Shown here: piece after piece, positions 1-5,164 of the stretch
Numbering within the stretch: the stretch's first letter is position 1
How the letters are laid out: every line of letters begins with the position of its first letter
Source: a bacterium
GTDB lineage: Bacteria; Eremiobacterota; Eremiobacteria; Baltobacterales; Baltobacteraceae
Direction: 5' to 3'
DNA length: 5,164 nucleotides
Assembly (NCBI GenBank): GCA_021782295.1
Contig: JAJXVC010000139.1
Location: forward strand, 1-5,164
Translations under genes and position numbers: made by a program
Notes under the pieces: model-generated
Told to the model about the DNA's origin: nothing
The model's database searches: none
Seen by the model: only the letters and a program-made list of their open reading frames with translations

Positions 1-576
1 CCCTTTCGGATCTTTCGTCGTCCCGCTGGTATAGATGATGTAGCTCCAATCCTTGGAATCGCCTTCGATGCCGATAGACGGCGTTGCCGATTCTGCGCGC
101 GCGTCGAGCCGCTCCCAGCCGGGTGCGTCGGCTTCGCTGAGGTAGTACCGCGTACAGGTAGCGGCCTCGGAACGAGTTTCATTGAACTCGGTGAGATTGC
201 TCGAGCACGCCACCACTGCACTGACCACGGCGTGATTGGCGCGGTAGAGAAGGTCTTTCGCGCGGAGCTGTTCGGCACATGGAATGGCGACCGCACCGAT
301 ACGATCGAGCGCAAGCATCGTAAATATCCAAGCGGGGCGTTTGGGGAGCGCGACGAGAACGCGGTCGCCGCGGCCGATGCCGTCGTTGGCAAAAACACGG
401 GCATAGCGTTGCGAGGCGAGTGCGATCTCGGCGAAGGTAAAAGTACGTTGGCTGCGGTCGTTATCGATGAAGACGAGCGCGCGGCGATCCTCTCGAGCGA
501 GTCGATCGATCACGTCATGCGCGAAAGAGAACCCCTGCGGAACCTCCCAGCGAAAACTCGCGCGCTCGTCGTTCAT
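1..576 (-). CDS. Acyl-CoA ligase (AMP-binding, medium-chain acyl-CoA synthetase-like), N-terminal part
   Basis: This is the first 192 codons of an adenylate-forming enzyme whose remainder lies beyond the left edge. The superfamily activates a carboxylate with ATP to an acyl-AMP and then passes it to CoA, in the cytoplasm. The reading frame is open from an ATG at 576 to the edge. The N-terminus (FRWEVPQGFSFAHDVID, residues 8-24) resembles the opening of medium-chain acyl-CoA synthetases. A typical GDRVLVALPKRPAW segment follows at 70-83. The ATP-binding loop YTSGTTKDPKG falls at 182-192, with Lys-Asp where many family members have Gly-x; as I recall, this variant occurs in acyl-CoA synthetases. 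The start codon overlaps the stop of the upstream aminotransferase gene (ATGA) and has no clear Shine-Dalgarno, suggesting translational coupling. Substrate cannot be told, since the acyl-pocket and C-terminal domain are missing. The family call is firm; acetyl-, aryl- or fatty-acyl specificity remains open. Confidence 0.88.
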   Translation of the reverse strand, partial: MNDERASFRWEVPQGFSFAHDVIDRLAREDRRALVFIDNDRSQRTFTFAEIALASQRYARVFANDGIGRGDRVLVALPKRPAWIFTMLALDRIGAVAIPCAEQLRAKDLLYRANHAVVSAVVACSSNLTEFNETRSEAATCTRYYLSEADAPGWERLDARAESATPSIGIEGDSKDWSYIIYTSGTTKDPKG

Positions 577-1793
577 CGTTCTGCGTCGAAGGCGACGAGC
601 GCCTCTTCCATCCGTTCGAGGAAAAGGTCGATCTCATTGTCGCTAATGACGAGTGGAGGGGCGATGCGCAAAACGCGCTCGTGCGTATCTTTCGCCGCGA
701 TGCCCCGTTCGAGCAGTGCTTTGGATAGCGGGCGCGCGGGTCGGTCGAGTTCGACGCCGACGAGGAGTCCGCGCCCGCGCACATCGCGGATCGAGGGGGA
801 TTGCAGCGCTCGCAGGCCTTGCATCAATTTCGCACCCGCATAACGTGCGCGCTCCGGTAATCGCTCTTCGACGAGGACATCCAACGCCGCAATTGCAACG
901 GCGCTGCCCAATGGATTGCCGCCGAAGGTGCTGCCGTGATCGCCGGGTTGGAAGAGCGACATCAACGCTCGGTCGGCGAGAATCGCCGAAACGGGGTAGA
1001 GGCCGCCGCCTAAGGCTTTCCCGACGATCAGAATGTCGGGTTTGATTCCGTCGTGGTCGAGCGACATCATCGCACCGGTACGACCGAAACCCGTCTGAAT
1101 TTCGTCGCCGAGGAAGAGCACGTCGTGCTCTTTGCAGATCGCCCAGGCGCGTTTGAGATAGCCTTCCGGCGGCACGATCACGCCGCCTTCGCCCTGAATG
1201 GGTTCGATCAACATCGCGCAGGTGTTCGGGCCGATCGAACGTTCGAGCGCGTCGGCATCGCCGTACGGAACGAGAACAAATCCCGGTGTATAGGGGCCGA
1301 ACGAACGTCGGTATGCCGGTTCGCTCGAGGCACTGATGACGGTCGTCGTGCGACCGTGGAAATTGTTGGTGAAAACGATAATCTCAGCTCGATCCGGTGC
1401 GATGCCTTTTACATCGTAGCCCCAGCGCCGCGCGAGCTTGATTGCTGTTTCGACGGCCTCGACGCCGGTATTCATCGGCAGCGCCATATCAAAGCCGCAG
1501 AGACGCGTGAGGCGCTCGAGGAATTCCGGTAAACGATCGTTGCGCATGGCGCGCGAGGTGAGCGTTACGCGCCCAGCCTGTTCGACGAGCGCAGCGACGA
1601 TACGCGGATGGCAATGTCCTTGGTTGACCGCCGAGTACGCGCTGATGCAATCGAGATAGCGCTTCCCTTCGACGTCAGTTAACCAGCAGCCGCGAGCTTC
1701 ATCGACGACGAGGTCGAGCGGATGATAATTATGGGCACCAAAACGATCTTCAGCCTCGATGAGGGAACCGGAACTTCGGCCGCTCGCATTCAT
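573..1793 (-). CDS. rocD: Ornithine aminotransferase (ornithine--oxo-acid transaminase)
   Basis: PLP-dependent class III aminotransferase that moves the delta-amino group of ornithine to 2-oxoglutarate, giving glutamate-5-semialdehyde and glutamate (arginine/ornithine breakdown, link to proline). Numbering from the ATG at 1793 (406 aa): NYHPLD at 22-27 and SAYSAVNQGH at 51-60 carry the tyrosines equivalent to human Tyr55 and Tyr85. Next come PMNTGVEAVE at 106-115, NFHGRT with the substrate-binding Arg at 148, IEPIQGEGG at 196-204, GDEIQTG with the PLP Asp at 230, and VGKALGGG with the Schiff-base Lys at 259. STFGGNPLGSAVA and a C-terminal RIAPPLVIS are also typical. I chose ATG 1793 because its length fits the family and AAAGAG lies 9 nt upstream (1803-1808). 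The frame also allows ATG 1868 (431 aa), but those 25 extra residues match nothing in the family, lack a ribosome site and would leave only 39 bp for two divergent promoters. No key residue is missing. The next gene overlaps by 4 bp. Confidence 0.95.
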   Translation of the reverse strand: MNASGRSSGSLIEAEDRFGAHNYHPLDLVVDEARGCWLTDVEGKRYLDCISAYSAVNQGHCHPRIVAALVEQAGRVTLTSRAMRNDRLPEFLERLTRLCGFDMALPMNTGVEAVETAIKLARRWGYDVKGIAPDRAEIIVFTNNFHGRTTTVISASSEPAYRRSFGPYTPGFVLVPYGDADALERSIGPNTCAMLIEPIQGEGGVIVPPEGYLKRAWAICKEHDVLFLGDEIQTGFGRTGAMMSLDHDGIKPDILIVGKALGGGLYPVSAILADRALMSLFQPGDHGSTFGGNPLGSAVAIAALDVLVEERLPERARYAGAKLMQGLRALQSPSIRDVRGRGLLVGVELDRPARPLSKALLERGIAAKDTHERVLRIAPPLVISDNEIDLFLERMEEALVAFDAER

Positions 1794-1907
1794 TGTCTCG
1801 AACTCTTTAACGCCACGTGTGTTTACCGCTGCGAGCGGGAATGCCGGGGCGCGTCTCTCATCCGACATTCGAGGAACACTTGCTCGTAGGAGTTAAGGAT
1901 CTCCGCT
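1794..1907. promoter_or_regulatory. Divergent intergenic region between rocD and the hydrolase operon
   Basis: These 114 bp separate two divergent transcription units and must hold both promoters if each is transcribed from its own. I see no convincing -35/-10 pair on either strand. A CACGTG palindrome sits at 1814-1819, with a symmetric AA/TT pair 3 nt outside it on each side. It lies about 20 bp upstream of the rocD start and could be an operator, but a 6-bp core is weak evidence. The region call rests on gene layout, not on motif strength. Confidence 0.4.
1895..1899 (+). promoter_or_regulatory. Ribosome binding site that supports the GTG start at 1908
   Basis: AAGGA lies 8 nt before the GTG at 1908, a good Shine-Dalgarno spacing. 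A second purine run, AGGAG at 1888-1892, is 15 nt away and less well placed. An in-frame TAG at 1887-1889 excludes any earlier start, so GTG 1908 is the natural one. Confidence 0.6.
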
Positions 1908-2798
1908 GTGCCACCCTCCTCACTTGACGACTCGCTCGCTCGAGAAAAAATCCTCAATACAGCCCCTGCGCTGCGACGTTTGCTGCAACTCGATACCCCC
2001 GAGATCGGCGATCGGAGTCGCAGCTTCTTCCTGCTTCCGGCGGAGCCGAACGGGCGAGCAGCGCTCTTGCTCCACGGGCTCACGGCGAGCCCGGGGCAGA
2101 TGGAGCGCTTCGCCGGCATTCTCGCCGAGCGGGGATACGCGGTGGTCGTGCCGCGCCTTCCCCGCCACGGCCGCAGCGATCGCCTGACGACGGAGCTCGC
2201 GAAACTCGATGCCGTGGAACTCATCGAGCGTTCGAACCTTGCGCTCGCGGCTGCGCGCGATCTTGCTGTGCGCATCACCGTTGTCGGCTTCTCGCTCGGT
2301 GGAACGCTCGCGCTACGGCTCGCCCACGACGAGACGTTCGAACGTGCCGTCGCGATCGCTCCGTTTCTCGGTTTTGCTTGGCTTCCCAATCGGGTCGCGC
2401 CGACGTTGGCGCGAGCGGTCTTGCGACTACCGAACGCCTTTGCGTGGTGGGATCCGATCGCACGAGCAGCGCAGATGCCCGCCCACGGATATCCGCGCTA
2501 CAGTACGCACGCCGTCGCGCGCGTGTACGGACTCGCGCGTGAATTGCTCGCCGACGCCCGTCTCTCGCCGCCGCGGACGAGCGACATCGTTGCCGTCACC
2601 AATAGCCGCGAAGCGGCGGTGAATAACCGAGCCGTGCGGCATCTGCTCGCCGCGTGGAAGAATTCGGGAGGGATCGGCGTGCGCGAGGAACGTTTGCGCG
2701 GTTTGCGGATTTCGCACGATATTGTCGAGCCCGAACGGCACCCCGATCTTGCCGATCGCGTATTGCCGCAGCTATTGCAGATCGTCACCGCACCGTGA
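1908..2798 (+). CDS. Alpha/beta-hydrolase, first of a tandem pair (esterase/lipase-like)
   Basis: A 296-aa cytoplasmic alpha/beta-fold hydrolase with no signal peptide. The oxyanion-hole motif LLLHGLTASP is at 53-62, followed by YAVVVPRLPRHGRSDRLT at 77-94. The nucleophile elbow GFSLGG is at 127-132, giving Ser129 as nucleophile. A cap-like stretch with WWDP is at 180-183 and YPRYSTHAV at 195-203. The catalytic His is probably His270 in SHDIVEP. The expected acid lies in TNSREAAVNN (231-240), where Glu235 stands in the place of the Asp present in the downstream paralogue. Glu can serve as triad acid in this fold, so the enzyme may be active, but the change deserves note. The family includes carboxylesterases and monoacylglycerol lipases; the substrate is unknown. 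It starts at GTG and its TGA overlaps the next gene's GTG (GTGA), so the two are probably translationally coupled. Confidence 0.85.
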   Translation: MPPSSLDDSLAREKILNTAPALRRLLQLDTPEIGDRSRSFFLLPAEPNGRAALLLHGLTASPGQMERFAGILAERGYAVVVPRLPRHGRSDRLTTELAKLDAVELIERSNLALAAARDLAVRITVVGFSLGGTLALRLAHDETFERAVAIAPFLGFAWLPNRVAPTLARAVLRLPNAFAWWDPIARAAQMPAHGYPRYSTHAVARVYGLARELLADARLSPPRTSDIVAVTNSREAAVNNRAVRHLLAAWKNSGGIGVREERLRGLRISHDIVEPERHPDLADRVLPQLLQIVTAP

Positions 2799-3676
2799 AC
2801 GATCTCTTTCAAGAAGGGCTCGTAGCACTCGCGCGGATGCAGGCGCTCGACGGGCCGGATATTCTTTCGGCGGCACGCACGACGGCATGGTTGCACGGAG
2901 AGCGTCGCCCGCTCTGCGTGTTGCTCTTTCACGGGTTAACCAATAATCCGGCGCAGTTTGCGGCATTCGGGCCGGCGTTGCGCGAGCGCGGTGCCAACGT
3001 GCTTGCCGTCCGGCTTCCCCATCACGGCGAGCGAGATCGCCTCACGACGAAGCTCGCCTCGCTCAAAAGCACGGAACTGATCGCAACGCTCGACGATGCG
3101 CTCGATATCGCGGCGATGTTGGGCGAACGCGTCGCGGTGATGGGGCATTCGACCGGTGGGACGTTAGCTGCATTTGCAGCGCAATTTCGGAACGACATTG
3201 CGCTCGCGGTGCCGGTCTGTCCGGGTTTTGCCGTTCTGCGTTTCTCTCGTCCGATCAGCCGCGCGATCATGCTCGGCGCGCGGCTCGTCCCGAACGTGCA
3301 TATTTGGTGGGATCCGGAGTTGCGCGAAGGTTTTCGCCCGACGGCAGCCTACCCGCGTTTCCCGACTCGCGCAGTTGCGGCGGTGATGCGCGTTGCCGAC
3401 GCGACCTTTCGCGCCGCCCGACGGAGCGCTCCGCTCGCGCGCAAGATTCGGGCGGTGGTCGTCGCACGCGATCCGGCGGTCAACAATCTTGCAACGCGAC
3501 GGCTCGTCGATCGTTGGCGGGCGCATGGCGCCGACGCGACGTACGAAGAACTCGTGACCGAGCCGCTCAACCACGATCCCTTCGATCCCGACTCACCGCG
3601 CGCGCGCACGGAGAAGAGTTATCCGGCGCTGCTGGCGCTCTTCGACGAATTTCTGAGGGAGCCATCGACACGATGA
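2795..3676 (+). CDS. Alpha/beta-hydrolase, second of a tandem pair (esterase/lipase-like)
   Basis: A 293-aa paralogue of the preceding gene with the same order of motifs: LLFHGLTNNPAQF at 43-55, RLPHHGERDRLTTKLASL at 73-90, nucleophile elbow GHSTGG at 117-122 (Ser119), PNVHIWWDPELRE at 166-178 and YPRFPTRAVAAV at 186-197. The acid is Asp226 in ARDPAVNN and the base His260 in NHDPFDP, so the Ser-Asp-His triad looks complete. I chose GTG 2795, overlapping the stop of the first hydrolase by 4 bp. The frame is open further back to an ATG at 2654, but that extension is Arg/Cys-rich shadow of the upstream gene, and starting there would break the similarity in length with the paralogue. No strong Shine-Dalgarno is seen, so translation probably depends on coupling. 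No signal peptide. The likely activity is an esterase or lipase on a small acyl ester; the substrate is unknown. Confidence 0.85.
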   Translation: MNDLFQEGLVALARMQALDGPDILSAARTTAWLHGERRPLCVLLFHGLTNNPAQFAAFGPALRERGANVLAVRLPHHGERDRLTTKLASLKSTELIATLDDALDIAAMLGERVAVMGHSTGGTLAAFAAQFRNDIALAVPVCPGFAVLRFSRPISRAIMLGARLVPNVHIWWDPELREGFRPTAAYPRFPTRAVAAVMRVADATFRAARRSAPLARKIRAVVVARDPAVNNLATRRLVDRWRAHGADATYEELVTEPLNHDPFDPDSPRARTEKSYPALLALFDEFLREPSTR

Positions 3677-4242
3677 ACGCCATTCCGCGATGTGCCTGGG
3701 CGACCAGCGAGCTTTCGGTCGCGTATCACGACGAAGAGTGGGGCATCGCTTCGCACGACGATCGGTATCTCTTCGAGATGCTGGTCCTCGAAGGCGCGCA
3801 GGCGGGATTGAGTTGGGAGACGATCCTGCGAAAACGGGAAAGCTATCGCCGCCGCTATAAAAATTTCGAACCAAAAATCGTCGCGCGTTTCGGTTTGCGC
3901 GAGATCGAGGGGATGATGGGCGATGCAGGGCTCGTGCGCAACCGAAGAAAGATCGAATCGAGCGTCGAGAACGCACGCGCGTTTCTGGCGATTGCGCGAG
4001 AGTCCGGTTCGTTCGCGCGGTGGCTCTGGGCCTACGTCGAGGGTCGCCCAATCGTCACGCGCAGGGCTCGCGGAGCGGCGTTGCCGGCGAGCACCGAGCT
4101 TTCGGCGCGGATCGGGAAGGATCTCTACGCGCGCGGCTTCCGTTTTGTCGGTCCGACGATCGTCTATTCGTATCTGCAGGCGGTCGGCATGGTCGACGAT
4201 CACAGCGTCGACTGCTATCGGGCCGGAGAGGGCGCTCGCTAG
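3673..4242 (+). CDS. tag: DNA-3-methyladenine glycosylase I
   Basis: Base-excision repair enzyme that cuts 3-methyladenine from alkylated DNA, leaving an abasic site. At 189 aa it matches E. coli Tag (187 aa) in length and order of motifs. The zinc-snap ligands are all present: Cys7 and His19 at the N-terminus, His177 and Cys181 in DDHSVDC at the C-terminus. The binding pocket residues are also conserved: Tyr18 in AYHDEEWG, then Glu40 and Trp48 in LEGAQAGLSWETIL (39-52). KRGF-type and FVGPTIVYSYLQAVG segments near 150-172 are typical. The ATG at 3673 overlaps the TGA of the second hydrolase by 4 bp (ATGA); earlier in-frame starts lie inside that gene and are not credible. The position as last gene of a hydrolase operon is unexpected, because no other repair gene is nearby. 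I see no damage or missing residue. Confidence 0.96.
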   Translation: MNAIPRCAWATSELSVAYHDEEWGIASHDDRYLFEMLVLEGAQAGLSWETILRKRESYRRRYKNFEPKIVARFGLREIEGMMGDAGLVRNRRKIESSVENARAFLAIARESGSFARWLWAYVEGRPIVTRRARGAALPASTELSARIGKDLYARGFRFVGPTIVYSYLQAVGMVDDHSVDCYRAGEGAR

Positions 4243-4280
4243 AGGAAGCGCAGCCCCGGCGTGCAATGTCGCGCCCTCTC
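4226..4280. repeat. Perfect 10-bp inverted repeat across the tag stop codon
   Basis: GAGAGGGCGC at 4226-4235 is exactly complementary to GCGCCCTCTC at 4271-4280, separated by 35 nt. The left arm lies in the last codons of tag, the right arm in the gap before the next gene. The loop can form a smaller competing hairpin (GCGCT 4232-4236 with AGCGC 4247-4251). It could reduce read-through from the operon or protect an mRNA 3' end. No T-run follows the right arm, so it is not a standard intrinsic terminator. In GC-rich DNA such a pair may also arise by chance. Confidence 0.4.
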
Positions 4281-4295
4281 GTTCACGCTCTTATG

Positions 4296-4300
4296 AAAGG
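4296..4300 (+). promoter_or_regulatory. Ribosome binding site that favours the GTG start at 4308
   Basis: AAAGG ends 7 nt before the GTG at 4308, a normal Shine-Dalgarno spacing. The in-frame ATG at 4293 has no such site upstream and partly overlaps this one, so the GTG is preferred. Confidence 0.55.
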
Positions 4301-4307
4301 TATTCTC

Positions 4308-5066
4308 GTGAAAACGCTCCTACGATGCAGCGCGCTTTTTCTTGTTGTTTTCGCACTCGCGCGGCCGGCCGCTGCAGCGACCACGCGCGTCGAAGTGCAG
4401 GCGCTCTGGGTCAGCGGGAACCACACCGAGATCGGGGGCGCGGCCCAGGCATTATTTTTGCCGGCGCCGCTGCTTCGCATCACCACATCGGAGAAACGCT
4501 GGGCGATCTTCGTTGAGGGTGCTACCACATTCGGTCGTGGGTTGGTCGCTCAGAATGTCGGCTTCAATACCGGAGCGTCGAGCGCCGCGATCTCCTATCT
4601 CAACGGTGTCGTTCGGTATCACATCAATGCGTTGACCACGCTTGGCATCGGTGAGACGATCTACAATCAAAAGTCGCTGTACGATGCAATCGGTTTCTTC
4701 GGCGAGCCGTACGCACAGGCGTCGCGCGTGGTAGGAGCGCGCTTCGAGCTACGAAGCGAGATCTATTCGACCGTGCACTCACGCTGGCACGCCGATCTCG
4801 CTCTCAATCCCCGTCTCACGACGGATCTCGTTCAGTACGAACCGACCAACGATGCAGATGGCGATGAAGGGATCCTACGGTCGACGCCCGAGTCGGGATC
4901 GCTCGTCGATGCGTCGATCTCCAATCGTGTCGAGAACCGCCGCTATGCGCTGACCTACGGGATTCGCTACGTCAACGAAGCGATGTTTTATCCGTATGAC
5001 CAACTCGCCCATCGCGAGTCACTGGTTGTGCCGTTCGTCGGCATCGCGCGTACCTTCGGCCACTAA
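4308..5066 (+). CDS. Exported protein of unknown function, possible outer-membrane beta-barrel
   Basis: I do not recognise this 252-aa protein. It begins with a clear Sec signal peptide: Lys2 and Arg6, hydrophobic core at 8-18, and a PAAAA end giving likely cleavage near residue 24. The mature part (about 228 aa) has no further membrane helix. It shows alternating polar/non-polar stretches that look like beta strands, for example around 64-76, 101-115, 141-153 and 213-228, plus aromatic residues near strand ends. It closes with VVPFVGIARTFGH, a final strand somewhat like that of outer-membrane barrels, although the last residue is His rather than Phe. An acidic NDADGDEG loop at 181-188 may bind a cation or be a surface loop. 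The 65-bp gap after tag holds the inverted repeat and no obvious promoter, so shared transcription is undecided. Alternative starts are ATG 4293 and 4266. That it is a gene is well supported; barrel topology is inference. Confidence 0.75.
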   Translation: MKTLLRCSALFLVVFALARPAAAATTRVEVQALWVSGNHTEIGGAAQALFLPAPLLRITTSEKRWAIFVEGATTFGRGLVAQNVGFNTGASSAAISYLNGVVRYHINALTTLGIGETIYNQKSLYDAIGFFGEPYAQASRVVGARFELRSEIYSTVHSRWHADLALNPRLTTDLVQYEPTNDADGDEGILRSTPESGSLVDASISNRVENRRYALTYGIRYVNEAMFYPYDQLAHRESLVVPFVGIARTFGH

Positions 5067-5122
5067 CACCTCGAGCGGTACGCGACCGAGGAAGCACGCG
5101 CGCCGACGCGAAGGCGTGACGA
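5067..5122. other. Short intergenic spacer
   Basis: Between the two exported-protein genes I see only a weak hairpin (CGGT 5076-5079 with ACCG 5085-5088) without a T-run, and GAAGG at 5110-5114, which could serve as ribosome site for an ATG at 5123. No promoter is evident. Confidence 0.35.
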
Positions 5123-5164
5123 ATGCTTGCATCGCTGGCGCTGGTAGCGGCGGTCGCCGCCCCG
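5123..5164 (+). CDS. Start of a possible exported protein, cut by the window edge
   Basis: Only 14 codons are visible: MLASLALVAAVAAP. They read like a short signal peptide or the N-terminus of a membrane segment. GAAGG lies 8 nt before the ATG, and an in-frame TGA at 5117-5119 rules out earlier starts. The same direction and close spacing (56 bp) as the previous gene are consistent with an operon. Nothing can be said of its function, and chance cannot be excluded over so few codons. Confidence 0.45.
   Translation, partial: MLASLALVAAVAAP

Noticed and set aside
232..843. A 203-codon plus-strand frame opposite the acyl-CoA ligase and rocD
   Set aside because: Low-complexity Arg/Ser-rich product, crossing the junction of two well-supported genes on the other strand.
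2654..2794. N-terminal extension of the second hydrolase to ATG 2654
   Set aside because: The extra 47 residues are a shadow of the first hydrolase; the GTG at 2795 gives the overlap and the length expected from the paralogue.
3619..4266. A 215-codon open frame on the minus strand opposite tag
   Set aside because: It is antisense to a gene with complete Tag motifs, has no recognisable domain, and such long shadow frames are common in GC-rich DNA.
4020..4307. Open extension of the exported-protein frame back through the 3' part of tag
   Set aside because: It lies over tag in another frame, is Arg/Gly-rich and would bury the clear signal peptide in the middle of a protein.
5069..5091. Possible terminator hairpin after the exported-protein gene
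   Set aside because: The stem is only about 4 bp plus a bulged extension, and no T-run follows.
1..5164. CRISPR array, tRNA, insertion sequence, prophage or toxin-antitoxin genes
   Set aside because: No direct-repeat array, tRNA-like cloverleaf, transposase motif or small paired toxin/antitoxin frames were seen on either strand by eye.

Overview
The window looks like ordinary chromosomal DNA from a GC-rich bacterium. Genes are tightly packed, and start/stop overlaps of the ATGA/GTGA type join neighbours. The last complete gene encodes an exported protein with alternating, barrel-like strands, which suggests a diderm (Gram-negative type) cell envelope. I cannot name the taxon from sequence alone. 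The style (many Arg/Ala codons, GTG starts, a lineage-specific outer-membrane-like protein) would fit little-studied soil phyla such as Eremiobacterota or Acidobacteriota, but that is a guess.

Layout. On the minus strand (1-1793) a two-gene unit runs leftwards: ornithine aminotransferase (rocD), then an acyl-CoA ligase of the AMP-binding superfamily, cut by the window edge. The two overlap by 4 bp. A short divergent intergenic region (1794-1907) follows. On the plus strand (1908-4242) lies a three-gene unit: two paralogous alpha/beta-hydrolases of nearly equal length (296 and 293 aa) and then DNA-3-methyladenine glycosylase I (tag). Both junctions are 4-bp stop/start overlaps, so the unit is probably one translationally coupled operon. 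A perfect 10-bp inverted repeat spans the end of tag. After it come a secreted or outer-membrane-like protein of unknown function (4308-5066) and the first codons of a possible further exported protein (from 5123) that runs off the window.

How the genes may work together. RocD turns ornithine into glutamate-5-semialdehyde, feeding proline/glutamate metabolism. The acyl-CoA ligase would activate a carboxylic acid to its CoA thioester. Their overlap implies co-expression, but the metabolic link is not evident. Tag removes 3-methyladenine from alkylated DNA; its partners are two hydrolases with HG, GxSxG and catalytic-His motifs. The substrates are unknown, so a joint role in handling reactive or toxic compounds is only speculation.

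I found no tRNA or rRNA genes, CRISPR array, insertion sequence, phage gene or defence-system core gene. The window gives no strong evidence for a novel system. The most notable points are the duplicated hydrolase pair coupled to tag, the apparent Asp-to-Glu change of the catalytic acid in the first hydrolase, and the unidentified exported protein.
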